Of a stretch of 13,537 bases of DNA, positions 6,337 through 13,537 are shown piece after piece. Within the stretch, counting starts at the first letter, position 1, and the number at the start of each line of letters is the position of its first letter. A model generated the notes under the pieces. That model did not search any database, had not been told where the DNA came from, and was given only the letters and a program-made list of their open reading frames with translations. The position numbers and the translations under genes are program-made. Origin of the DNA: Deltaproteobacteria bacterium (GTDB lineage: Bacteria > Desulfobacterota > Dissulfuribacteria > Dissulfuribacterales > QOAL01); NCBI GenBank assembly GCA_026988585.1, contig JALSKY010000179.1, forward strand, positions 1 to 13,537. Direction: 5' to 3'.

Positions 6337-7581
6337 ATGATAGATCTCAAAGGCCTCAGGCGCCGAGTAAAGGCAGAGATAGAAAAGGCAGTGCCTGATG
6401 CCCGTATAGACTACTGCCTCACTTGCGGTCTTTGCGTAAGTGGATGTCCTGCATCAGGTATAGAGGGGCTGGATCCCAGGAAGTTTTTGCGCCTCCTGGT
6501 CCTTGGACGGGATGAGGATATCCTGGAAACCAACTGGATCTATAGCTGTACCATCTGCCAAAGGTGCAGATATGCCTGCCCCATGGGGATAGATATTGGT
6601 CGTATTGTTTATGAGATCAGGGGGATGCGGCCACGGGAGAAGAGACCGCCGAATCTCCAGCGGTCCTGCGATCTGCAGAAGCAGTCAAACAGCACCGGGA
6701 TCCCCAACGATGATTTCGTCTGGGTGGTGAACGATGTCCTGGAGGAGGTACGGGAGAACGAGCCTGCATGGCGGGATCTGAAGGCCCCGATAGACAAGCA
6801 GGGTGCTGAATACTACCTCAACCAGAATGCCAAGGAGCCCACTGTAGAGCCTGAAGAGATGGTTCCTCTCTGGAAGATTCTTCATGTAGTGGGCATCGAC
6901 TGGACATATTCGTCCAAATGGTGGGATGGCGCCAACTACTGTCTGTTTACAGGAGATCCTGAAGACTGGGCATATGTTGTCAGGAAACAGGCAGAGACGA
7001 TCGATGCCCTGGGGTGCAGATACTACATAAATACTGAGTGAGGACATATGTATTTTGCGGTCCTGGAAGGGCTGCGAAGGTTCAAGATTCCTCACAAATT
7101 TGAATTTATCAGCATTATATCCCTTTATGCCCAATGGATTCGTGATGGACGGCTGAAGGTATCTTCTGCATGGAATGTGCAGGGCCTGAAGTTTACGGTG
7201 CAGGATCCCTGCAAGCTGGTGCGTCAGGGGCTTGGAGACACGGTAGCGGATGATCTGCGTTTTGTAATCAAGCAGGTTGCAGGAGAGGACAACTTTATAG
7301 AGGTCTGGCCCAATCGCTCCAATAATTACTGCTGCGGTGGCGGCGGAGGTGCCCTGCAGGCGGGTTTCAAGGAGAATCGCAGGCGGCACGGAAAGGCCAA
7401 GTTTGATCAGCTTGCTGCAACCGGAGCAGATGTGGTCATTACCCCCTGCCACAACTGTCACACTCAGGTAAAGGATATCTGCTCCCATTATCAGGGCAAC
7501 TGGGAGACCACCCACCTGTGGAACTGGATAGAAAAGGCCCTTGTGATGGAAGACCGGTCCAGGGAGGGAAAAAATGGATAA
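6337..7581 (+). CDS. HdrC-HdrB fusion (HdrD-like) iron-sulfur subunit, probable selenoprotein
   Basis: Read through TGA 7039-7041 as selenocysteine, this is one 414-residue protein. Residues 20-90 form an HdrC-like ferredoxin module with two [4Fe-4S] motifs (Cys27/30/33/37 and Cys71/74/77/81). Residues 185-245 form a degenerate first CCG domain ending in INTE-Sec-GHMY, where relatives have ECGH. Residues 285-380 form a complete second CCG domain: DPCKL (Cys292), NYCCGGGG (Cys332/333) and PCHNC (Cys371/374). CCG domains hold the noncubane clusters that cleave disulfides in HdrB. The start is ATG 6337, with GGAG 12 nt upstream; an in-frame TTG at 6325 directly abuts that GGAG and is less likely. 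The end overlaps the hdrA start by 8 nt. Alternative: two genes (6337-7041 and 7048-7581), or a nonsense mutation. The TGA position, in-frame homology and downstream hairpin favour selenocysteine. Confidence 0.85.
7039..7041 (+). other. In-frame TGA, probable selenocysteine codon
   Basis: Codon 235 of the HdrCB frame is TGA. The flanking translation is YYINTE-(TGA)-GHMYFAVLEGLRRF. Proteins of the HdrD/DsrK/GlpC type carry a conserved ECGH motif here, so the TGA replaces exactly the Cys codon. Cys-to-Sec exchange at a redox-active residue is the usual pattern in bacterial selenoproteins. Confidence 0.8.
7054..7078 (+). promoter_or_regulatory. Candidate bacterial SECIS element
   Basis: UUUGCGGUCC (7054-7063) pairs with GGGCUGCGAA (7069-7078) along 10 consecutive positions, three of them G-U type wobbles. 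The apical loop is UGGAA (7064-7068). There are 22 nt between the UGA and the loop, and a G occupies the second loop position. Both match the general bacterial SECIS model: a stem-loop inside the coding region just after UGA, with a small loop and an early G. SelB would bind this to deliver Sec-tRNA. Confidence 0.7.
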
Positions 7582-10500
7582 GCCAAAAGGGTCTGTTCTG
7601 GTAGTGGGCGGCGGCATTGCCGGGGTTCAGGCTGCACTGGACCTTGCAGACAGCGGCTTCTTCGTTCATCTCGTGGAGAAGGAGTCTGCCATTGGCGGGG
7701 CAATGAGCCAGTTGGACAAGACCTATCCCACCAATGACTGTTCTGTCTGTATCTTCTCTCCAAAGTTGGTGGAATGCGGCCGCCACCTCAACATAAATCT
7801 TGTGACCCTTGCCTCTGTAGAGGATGTAACTGGAAAGGCAGGGAATTTTACCGTTAAGATACGCCAGGCTCCCAGGTTTGTCGATCCGGACAGATGTATC
7901 GCATGCGGGAGCTGTTCGGAAAAGTGTCCCAAAAAGGTGCCTAATCAGTTCGATCTTGGTCTGAGTAAACGCAAGGCCATCTATCTCAAATATCCGCAGG
8001 CCGTTCCCCTCAAATATACCATTGATTCTGATGCCTGTATCTATCTGAAAAGGCCGGGCAGATGCGGGGCATGTGTCAAGGTTTGCCCTACCGATGCCAT
8101 CAATTTTGAAGATAGAGAAAAGAGTTTTGAGATAAATGTAGGCAGTATCATCCTTGCCACGGGTTTCAGACCCTTCGACCCTGCAGTTCTGGATTTTACA
8201 GGTTATGGCAAGCTGCCAGGTGTGGTGACCAGTATGGAGTTTGAGCGGATTCTCAGCCCTTCTGGTCCAACCCATGGTCACCTTAAGAGGCCGAATGGCA
8301 AGGATGAGCCGAAACGGATCGCTTGGCTGCAATGTGTTGGATCCAGGGATATCAATCGGGCGTGTCACGGATATTGTTCTACAGTATGTTGTATGTATGC
8401 CATAAAGCAGGCCGTGATTGCCAGGGAACATGCCTCCTGGGATCTGGATACCCATGTGTTTTATATGGATGTGCGCACCATGAACAAGGGGTTTGAGGCA
8501 TATTATTCTCGTGCACGCAAGGAGGGCGTGAATTTTCACCGTTCCAGGGTCCACTCAGTCCTTCCACAGCCGCCGGACCAGGGTGATGGCCTGATCCTGA
8601 GATACAGTGGAGAAGACGGAGAACTGAAGGAGCAGGTCTTCGATATGGTAGTGCTGTCCGTGGGAGTAGAGACCAGTCCTGAGATACTGGAGCTGGCAGG
8701 ACGTCTTGGGGTCCGGCTGGATCATGACCGGTTCCTGGAGGCATCACCCCTTAGCCCGGTATCCACATCCCGTCCTGGAATTTATGCCTGTGGCGCAGCA
8801 CTTGAACCCAAGGCAATTCCCCTTTCAGTGGTTGATGCAAGTGCTGCTGTGCTGGAATCCGAGCTGCTCATACATGAGGCGCGCTGGAGCGAGACCAGGA
8901 AAAAGGAGTTCCCGCCAGAGCGGAATATCTATTCAGAACCTCCGAGGATCGGTGTGTTCGTGTGCTCCTGCGGAATAAATATCGGTGCAGTGGTAGATGT
9001 GGAAAGGGTGTGCAGATATGCCCAGTCACTGCCTGGAGTGGTCTTTGCGCAGACCAACCTCTTTTCCTGCTCGCAGGATGCCATCGAGCGGATTGCAGAG
9101 ACCATAAGGGAGAAGGGGTTGAACCGGGTGGTTGTGGCCTCCTGCTCACCCAGGACTCACGAGCCCCTGTTTCAGGAGACCTTGAGAGAGGCCGGTATCA
9201 ATAAATATCTCTTTGAGATGGCCAATATCAGGGATCAGGATTCCTGGGTGCATAGGGACGATCCAGAGGCAGCCACCCGCAAGGCCATGGATCTGGTCCG
9301 GATGGCTGTAGCCAAGGTGAGGCGGCATATCCCCCTTCCCTATGAGAGCATCCCTGTTACCAAGGCTGCTCTGGTGGTTGGAGGCGGTGTGGCAGGCATG
9401 ACCGCTGCCCTTGCCCTGGCGGATCAGGGCTTTCCTGTTCATCTCGTGGAAAAGGGTCCGCAGCTTGGTGGCAATGCCAGAACTCTTCAAAAGACCTGGA
9501 GAGGCGATGATGTTCAGCCATTCCTTCATGATTTGGTTGAGAGGACTTCGGGTCATCCTGGTATTACTCTCCATCTTGGTGCTCTGGTGCAGGAGGTCTC
9601 CGGTTCTGTGGGGAAGTTTTCTACAACGCTTTCGTCTGGTACCAGTGTGGAGCATGGAGTTGCCATCGTGGCGACTGGTGCCGCATCCTTCATTCCCCGG
9701 AGCAAAAGAGATGAAAAGTGGCGCTACCTGCATGGTCAGCATAAGAATTCTGTTAACCTGTTGGAACTGGATAGGAGGTTCATGGATGATCCTGATGCCC
9801 TGTCGCATCTGAAACAGGTGGTTTTCATCCACTGTGTCGGTTCCCGTGCCGAAGATCGTCTTTATTGCAGCCGTATGTGCTGCTCTCGGGCTATACGCCA
9901 GGCCCTGCAACTCAAGAAACTCAATCCCGGGATGGAGATCTTCATGCTTTACCGGGATATAATGACCTATGGAAAGAGGGAGGAGATATATCTCGAGGCC
10001 AGGCGCAAGGGTATCATTTTTATCCGCTACGATCTGGATTCATTGCCAAGGGCCTCTTTGGATGCGCACGGAAAGATTCAGGTAGATGTCAGGGACCATA
10101 TTCTCCAGGAACAGATAAGGCTGCATCCTGATCTGCTTGTCCTGGCAACGGCAGCAGTGCCGAGAGAGGATTCTGGAGAACTGTCGCAGCTCTTCAAGTG
10201 TGCTGTCTCTGCAGATGGTTTTCTCCTGGAGGCGCATATGAAGCTGCGGCCAGTGGACTTTGCCACTGACGGGGTGTTCCTGGCAGGCCTGTGCCATTAT
10301 CCAAAGCCCATCGAGGAGACTATTGCCCAGGCAAAGGCTGCAGCAGCCAGGGCTGGCCTTATCCTTGCCAGGGATTATGTGCCGGCTGAGAGTATCACTG
10401 CCAGTGTGGATCAGACCAGGTGTGTAGGTTGTGGTGTTTGCCAGGAGGTTTGTCCCTATTTTGCAGTGAAACTCGATGAAAAAAATAGAAAGGCAGTGGT

Positions 10501-10657
10501 TGACAAGGCAGTATGCAAGGGGTGCGGGGTCTGTGTGGCATCCTGCCGGTCTGATGCCATAACTCTTCTGAATCTGGGTAACCAGGAGCTCATGTCTCAG
10601 ATAGAGGCGTTGATGGAGGATGATCCTGAGCCTTTTACAGTACAGGAACTCTCTTAG
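7574..10657 (+). CDS. hdrA: HdrA-like electron-bifurcating subunit with two FAD modules
   Basis: 1027 residues, well above the roughly 650 of a single-module HdrA. Module 1 (1-440): FAD fold VVGGGIAG (10-17), Cys56/59/68, a [4Fe-4S] motif Cys108/111/114/118, a further set Cys155/164/167/171, and a CHGYCSTVCC cluster (264-273). Residues 455-590: the HdrA segment with VCSCGINIG and VVASCSPRTHEP. Module 2 (597-935): a second FAD fold VVGGGVAG (601-608) and LYCSRMCC. C-terminal ferredoxin: Cys950/953/956/960 and Cys981/984/987/991. HdrA is the cytoplasmic flavoprotein where electron pairs are split between ferredoxin and the HdrB arm; which FAD bifurcates here cannot be told. The start overlaps the HdrCB stop (ATGGATAA), with GGGAGG upstream, so translation is coupled. 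Double-module HdrA proteins also occur as QmoA/QmoB-like or BamE-like proteins. No selenocysteine codon is seen. Confidence 0.93.
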   Translation: MDKPKGSVLVVGGGIAGVQAALDLADSGFFVHLVEKESAIGGAMSQLDKTYPTNDCSVCIFSPKLVECGRHLNINLVTLASVEDVTGKAGNFTVKIRQAPRFVDPDRCIACGSCSEKCPKKVPNQFDLGLSKRKAIYLKYPQAVPLKYTIDSDACIYLKRPGRCGACVKVCPTDAINFEDREKSFEINVGSIILATGFRPFDPAVLDFTGYGKLPGVVTSMEFERILSPSGPTHGHLKRPNGKDEPKRIAWLQCVGSRDINRACHGYCSTVCCMYAIKQAVIAREHASWDLDTHVFYMDVRTMNKGFEAYYSRARKEGVNFHRSRVHSVLPQPPDQGDGLILRYSGEDGELKEQVFDMVVLSVGVETSPEILELAGRLGVRLDHDRFLEASPLSPVSTSRPGIYACGAALEPKAIPLSVVDASAAVLESELLIHEARWSETRKKEFPPERNIYSEPPRIGVFVCSCGINIGAVVDVERVCRYAQSLPGVVFAQTNLFSCSQDAIERIAETIREKGLNRVVVASCSPRTHEPLFQETLREAGINKYLFEMANIRDQDSWVHRDDPEAATRKAMDLVRMAVAKVRRHIPLPYESIPVTKAALVVGGGVAGMTAALALADQGFPVHLVEKGPQLGGNARTLQKTWRGDDVQPFLHDLVERTSGHPGITLHLGALVQEVSGSVGKFSTTLSSGTSVEHGVAIVATGAASFIPRSKRDEKWRYLHGQHKNSVNLLELDRRFMDDPDALSHLKQVVFIHCVGSRAEDRLYCSRMCCSRAIRQALQLKKLNPGMEIFMLYRDIMTYGKREEIYLEARRKGIIFIRYDLDSLPRASLDAHGKIQVDVRDHILQEQIRLHPDLLVLATAAVPREDSGELSQLFKCAVSADGFLLEAHMKLRPVDFATDGVFLAGLCHYPKPIEETIAQAKAAAARAGLILARDYVPAESITASVDQTRCVGCGVCQEVCPYFAVKLDEKNRKAVVDKAVCKGCGVCVASCRSDAITLLNLGNQELMSQIEALMEDDPEPFTVQELS

Positions 10658-10732
10658 TTACCGGTCTGGAGTAGCCTGTTCCAAGGGGTGTAAAAGGTTT
10701 GAGAGTGAAGGTGGTAAAGGGGATTTGAAGAT

Positions 10733-11191
10733 ATGAGAGACAGGAGTCAAGAGGGCTGGGAACCCAAAATAGTTGCCTTTCTCTGCCGATGGTGCAGTTA
10801 TGCCGGGGCTGATCTGGCCGGGGTGAGCAGGTATCAATATCCGCCATCCATCAGGATAGTCAGGGTCCCCTGTTCCGGCCGGGTCAATGCACAACTTATT
10901 CTGGATGCCTTTAAGGCTGGAGCAGATGGTGTCTGGGTTTCCGGGTGTCATCCAGGAGACTGTCACTATATCAGCGGAAACCTCTACGCAAGGCGGAGAT
11001 TTGTTCTGCTGAAACGGTTTCTTGAATTTGTTGGTCTGGAACCGGATCGCCTCCATTTTTCATGGATTTCTGCCTCGGAGGGAGAGGGCTTTGCGGAAAA
11101 GGCCACCGAGGTTACTGAAAAGGTAAGGGCCCTGGGGCCATGCAAACGGTTACACAAGGAGTTTGATTCTAATCAGGAAAATATCTGGTAA
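10733..11191 (+). CDS. flxD: MvhD/FlxD-like electron-transfer subunit
   Basis: 152 residues of the MvhD/FrhD-like family, which forms a [2Fe-2S] protein linking HdrA to its electron donor. Visible family motifs are FLCRWCSYAGAD (Cys18, Cys21), VPCSGRV (Cys47) and SGCHPGDCHY (Cys72, Cys77), giving the usual five conserved cysteines. Some relatives carry selenocysteine in this family, but here all positions are Cys codons. The ATG at 10733 is the first start after an in-frame TAA (10715-10717); AAAGGGG (10716-10722) lies 10 nt upstream. It is 75 nt after hdrA with no terminator hairpin seen between them. The position between hdrA and the Flx iron-sulfur genes fits a bridge between the NADH-oxidising module and HdrA. 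Confidence 0.9.
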   Translation: MRDRSQEGWEPKIVAFLCRWCSYAGADLAGVSRYQYPPSIRIVRVPCSGRVNAQLILDAFKAGADGVWVSGCHPGDCHYISGNLYARRRFVLLKRFLEFVGLEPDRLHFSWISASEGEGFAEKATEVTEKVRALGPCKRLHKEFDSNQENIW

Positions 11192-11195
11192 GCAA

Positions 11196-12251
11196 ATGGT
11201 ATCTGTCAACAAACGCATAACTGAAGAGCTCCGGGCAGAGGCAGGAAGACTGCTGGAATCCGGGGAGATAGCAGCCTTTCTGGGGTATTGCAGGGGTAGT
11301 CTTCCCTATGCTCCGCGGCCTTTTGTCGCCAGGACCGCCAAGGATGCAGAGAGGCTTATCTGGAACAGCTTTTGTGTGATCAATCTTGCTAATTATATTC
11401 CTGGCCTTCTGCAGGAGCTGGATAGTGAACATGGAGCAGGAGATGAAATCTCTGGCCCAAAGGTGGGGGTGGTAGCTACTGGCTGCTGGTCCAGAAATAT
11501 CGTAATCCAGATCCAGGAACAGCGTTTCACAAGGGAACGGGTGTTGATTATCGGGGTTTCAAGCCGCGGAATGGTGGATCGGAAACGGTTGCACTCAGCA
11601 GTAGATGGAATGGAGATCACCGGAATAGAGGAGGAGGATCATATCATCACATTGATGGCGGGAGGAGAGGGTATAGAGGTTCCCAGATGGAACCTTATCA
11701 GGGACAACTGCCGAACCTGCACAAGGCCTGATCCGGTTTTTTTTGACGAAATGATAGGTGAACCACAGGGTGAGCGAAGTATTGCAGAGCCTTTCAGCCA
11801 GGTTGAAGAGATAGAATCCCTGACGCCGGACGAAAGATGGGAGTGGTTCCAGCAGGAGATCTCATCCTGTATCCGCTGTTATGCCTGCAGAAATGCCTGC
11901 CCCCTCTGTTACTGTTCCACATGTTTCGTGGATGACTCCAGGCCTCAGTGGGTGGGAAAGAGCCTGAATGCAACGGATACTGCCCTGTTTCATATTCTGA
12001 GGGCCTTTCATTGTGCAGGGCGTTGCACTGACTGTGGTACATGTGAAAGTGTCTGTCCCATGGGTATCAAGATGCGGCTGCTGACCAAAAAGCTGCAGAA
12101 GGATCTGTTGGAGCTTTATGATTTCGAGCCCGGCCTGGACCTTGAGACCCCCCTCCCCCTCTCCACCTACAGGCAGGATGATCCTGATCTGGATATTGTT
12201 TCAGAGCCTGCAGAGCAAGATGGGGTCAGGCCGTCTCGGAAAGGGGGGTGA
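11196..12251 (+). CDS. flxC: FlxC-like iron-sulfur electron-transfer protein
   Basis: 351 residues. An N-terminal region of mixed alpha/beta character (1-200, with DNCRTC at Cys172/175) is followed by a cluster-binding half. That half contains CIRCYACRNACPLCYCSTC (Cys225/228/231/235, then 238/240/243) and a second motif CTDCGTCESVCPMGI (Cys277/280/283/287). The CPxCYC signature is shared with the next gene's product and is typical of FrhB/hydrogenase-beta-like Fe-S proteins. It most likely carries electrons between FlxB and FlxD. The chosen start is ATG 11196, 4 nt after the flxD stop, consistent with translational coupling but with only a weak ribosome binding site. An in-frame TTG at 11163 has AAGGAG just 1 nt away, too close to be ideal. 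The end overlaps or abuts the next gene. The exact assignment to FlxC rests largely on gene order. Confidence 0.8.
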   Translation: MVSVNKRITEELRAEAGRLLESGEIAAFLGYCRGSLPYAPRPFVARTAKDAERLIWNSFCVINLANYIPGLLQELDSEHGAGDEISGPKVGVVATGCWSRNIVIQIQEQRFTRERVLIIGVSSRGMVDRKRLHSAVDGMEITGIEEEDHIITLMAGGEGIEVPRWNLIRDNCRTCTRPDPVFFDEMIGEPQGERSIAEPFSQVEEIESLTPDERWEWFQQEISSCIRCYACRNACPLCYCSTCFVDDSRPQWVGKSLNATDTALFHILRAFHCAGRCTDCGTCESVCPMGIKMRLLTKKLQKDLLELYDFEPGLDLETPLPLSTYRQDDPDLDIVSEPAEQDGVRPSRKGG

Positions 12252-12253
12252 TC

Positions 12254-13309
12254 ATGGACCCGGATGCCAGAAAGCTTTTGAAAACGGATTGGAGCCATCT
12301 GCTTTCTATCCTGGAAGAGCGTACAGATGAGATGTTGATTCTTGCTCCTTCTCTCAACGAGAAGGGGTTAGTTGACTGGGCCAGGTTCAGGGCGGGTGAA
12401 CGTCCGGTATTGGAGAGAGGATTGCCTCTGAATTCTGTTAAGCGATTCTGTTTTCCGCAGCCGGAAGAACTCTTCCTCTTCTCATGCAGGCCTGCTGAAC
12501 CTGGTGCCTTCAGGCTTCAGGAACCTGCTCGGTTAGAGAAGAACACTGTCCTCTTCGGAGTTAGACCCTGTGATGCCAGGAGTATTGAACTCAACCGGCT
12601 GCCCTATGAGCATGATCCCTATTTCAACAGCAGGCTTGAGTCCCTCATGGTTATAGGTATTCCCTGCAGAGAGACCTGCAGCACCTGTTTCTGTACCTGG
12701 ACAGGAGGCGGCCCCCAGGGCACAGATGGGATGGATGCGGCTGTATGGGAGTATGATGAAGGGGTGGTGGTTCAGCTTCTGTCAGAAAAGGGCGAGAAGT
12801 TTTTCTCTTCTCTCTCTGCTACCCTTCTGTCCCGTGAGGAGTTTGAGTCCCTGTTTGCTTCTTCCTTTGGCAACCTCTCTGAAGATGTGCAAAATCCGGC
12901 GGACTTGATGAAACAAAAACCCCTTCTGTCCTGTTACGACGCCCCGTTCTGGCAGAGGGTGGCAGATTCTTGCATCAACTGCGGGGTGTGCACCTTCCTC
13001 TGTCCTACCTGTTACTGTTTCGATATTCAGGATGAGAGGCTTGGTGGTCAGGGAAGACGTATTCGATATTGGGATTCATGTATGTTTCCTCTCTTTACCC
13101 AGCATGCCTCCGGTCACAACCCCCGGGGAAGAAAGGTTCAGAGGGTGCGGAACCGGTTTATGCACAAGCTGAAATATTTTCCTGACCGTTTTGGCCCCCT
13201 TTCCTGTGTTGGATGCGGCAGATGTATTCGGGAATGTCCTGTGAATATCGATATTCGGGAGGTTCTGCGGGATCTCCTGCAGGTGCCTGGTGAGGAGTCA
13301 GACAGTTGA
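12254..13309 (+). CDS. flxB: FlxB-like 4Fe-4S dicluster protein (sulfhydrogenase beta / AsrA type)
   Basis: 351 residues. The N-terminal half contains LFGVRPCDARSI, characteristic of the HydB/AsrA family of NAD(P)H-linked iron-sulfur subunits, and a cysteine patch PCRETCSTCFC (Cys138/142/145/147). The C-terminal half holds CINCGVCTFLCPTCYC (Cys240/243/246/250, then 253/255) and CVGCGRCIRECP (Cys318/321/324/328), two cluster-binding motifs. In that family this subunit passes electrons from an FNR-type flavoprotein, here the next gene, to the rest of the complex. The start ATG 12254 has a G-rich site (GGGGGG, 12243-12248) 5 nt upstream; an in-frame GTG at 12248 lies inside that site. The upstream stop is at 12249-12251, so the genes nearly touch. 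Confidence 0.88.
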   Translation: MDPDARKLLKTDWSHLLSILEERTDEMLILAPSLNEKGLVDWARFRAGERPVLERGLPLNSVKRFCFPQPEELFLFSCRPAEPGAFRLQEPARLEKNTVLFGVRPCDARSIELNRLPYEHDPYFNSRLESLMVIGIPCRETCSTCFCTWTGGGPQGTDGMDAAVWEYDEGVVVQLLSEKGEKFFSSLSATLLSREEFESLFASSFGNLSEDVQNPADLMKQKPLLSCYDAPFWQRVADSCINCGVCTFLCPTCYCFDIQDERLGGQGRRIRYWDSCMFPLFTQHASGHNPRGRKVQRVRNRFMHKLKYFPDRFGPLSCVGCGRCIRECPVNIDIREVLRDLLQVPGEESDS

Positions 13310-13344
13310 GCATACAATCGATCAATGGTGTTTCAGGAAGCGTT

Positions 13345-13537
13345 ATGAATCAGAATCCCTATAAACCATATCCTGCCCGGATTCAGGAGATAGCAGTAGA
13401 GACTGAGGATGGCAATATCAAGAGTTTCAGGCTCGTCCTCGAGAACCCAGAAGATCAGGCAGCCTGGAACCATCGTCCAGGACAGTTCGCCATGTTGAGC
13501 CTTGCCGGTCATGGAGAGATCTCTATTGGTATTGCCT
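13345..13537 (+). CDS. flxA: FlxA-like FAD/NAD(P)H-binding oxidoreductase (N-terminal part, runs off right edge)
   Basis: 64 codons are visible from ATG 13345, with AGGAAG (13335-13340) 4 nt upstream. The segment RPGQFAMLSL followed by GEISIGIA matches the FAD-binding strands of the ferredoxin-NADP reductase fold as found in AsrB/HydG and FlxA, where the motif runs PGQF...GE.PIGIAS. The NAD(P)H-binding half and any C-terminal [2Fe-2S] site lie outside the window. It starts 35 nt after flxB in the same direction. In Flx-Hdr systems this subunit oxidises NADH, making it the electron entry point for the operon. Confidence 0.85.
   Translation, partial: MNQNPYKPYPARIQEIAVETEDGNIKSFRLVLENPEDQAAWNHRPGQFAMLSLAGHGEISIGIA

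Noticed and set aside
7041..7064. Alternative hairpin AGGAC (7041-7045) with GTCCT (7060-7064) after the TGA
   Set aside because: Only 5 bp with a 14-nt loop, starting inside the TGA itself, and mutually exclusive with the longer 10-bp stem at 7054-7078, which fits the SECIS model better.
6337..7581. HdrCB as a pseudogene broken by a stop codon
   Set aside because: The only interruption is one TGA exactly at a conserved Cys; both halves keep all other cluster cysteines, and the gene is coupled to an intact hdrA. A random nonsense mutation would not be expected at that codon with a hairpin after it.
6685..8554. Long minus-strand open frames opposite hdrCB and hdrA (6685-7617, 7439-8554)
   Set aside because: Antisense shadows of iron-sulfur protein genes with clear motifs; their translations show no domain.
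10658..10732. 75-nt gap between hdrA and flxD as a transcription stop or extra small gene
   Set aside because: No stable stem followed by a T run, and no convincing start with a ribosome binding site; the gene pair is functionally linked.
1..13537. CRISPR array, tRNA, rRNA, insertion sequence or prophage genes
   Set aside because: No regularly spaced direct repeats, cloverleaf-like segments, rRNA-like stretches, transposase motifs or terminal inverted repeats were found.

Overview
This window most likely comes from an anaerobic bacterium of the Desulfobacterota type (a sulfate reducer or syntroph). The evidence is a heterodisulfide reductase (Hdr) / flavin oxidoreductase (Flx) operon of the kind described in Desulfovibrio, a CGGC-family protein, a large 7TM-DISM hybrid kinase, and an apparent selenocysteine codon inside a redox subunit. 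The species cannot be named from the sequence.

Layout. Positions 1-106 (minus strand) hold the start of a lipoprotein gene that runs off the left edge. Positions 107-267 are intergenic, with a parS-like palindrome (229-244) overlapping the -35 box of a possible promoter for the lipoprotein. Positions 268-5561 (minus strand) hold a two-gene signalling operon: a 1232-residue membrane hybrid histidine kinase, then a 521-residue soluble protein that resembles its cytoplasmic half, with a degenerate ATPase domain and an intact receiver. Positions 5562-5742 are a divergent promoter region with an inverted repeat. Positions 5743-6084 (plus strand) encode a small cysteine-rich CGGC-family protein, followed by a terminator-like hairpin. 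From about 6208 to the right edge is one plus-strand operon: an HdrC-HdrB fusion, a double-module HdrA, an MvhD/FlxD-like linker protein, FlxC-like and FlxB-like iron-sulfur proteins, and the first 64 codons of a FlxA-like FAD/NAD-binding protein.

How the genes work together. By analogy with Flx-Hdr complexes, FlxA would take electrons from NADH and pass them through FlxB, FlxC and FlxD to HdrA. HdrA would split electron pairs by flavin-based bifurcation between ferredoxin and the disulfide-reducing HdrCB arm. The physiological disulfide is not visible here; DsrC is the partner proposed in sulfate reducers.

Main observation. The HdrCB reading frame is interrupted by a TGA (7039-7041) exactly where relatives carry the Cys of a TECGH motif. 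Homology continues in frame on the far side, and a 10-bp stem with a 5-nt UGGAA loop starts 12 nt after the TGA. I read the two apparent ORFs (6337-7041 and 7048-7581) as one selenoprotein gene, not as separate hdrC and hdrB genes or a pseudogene.
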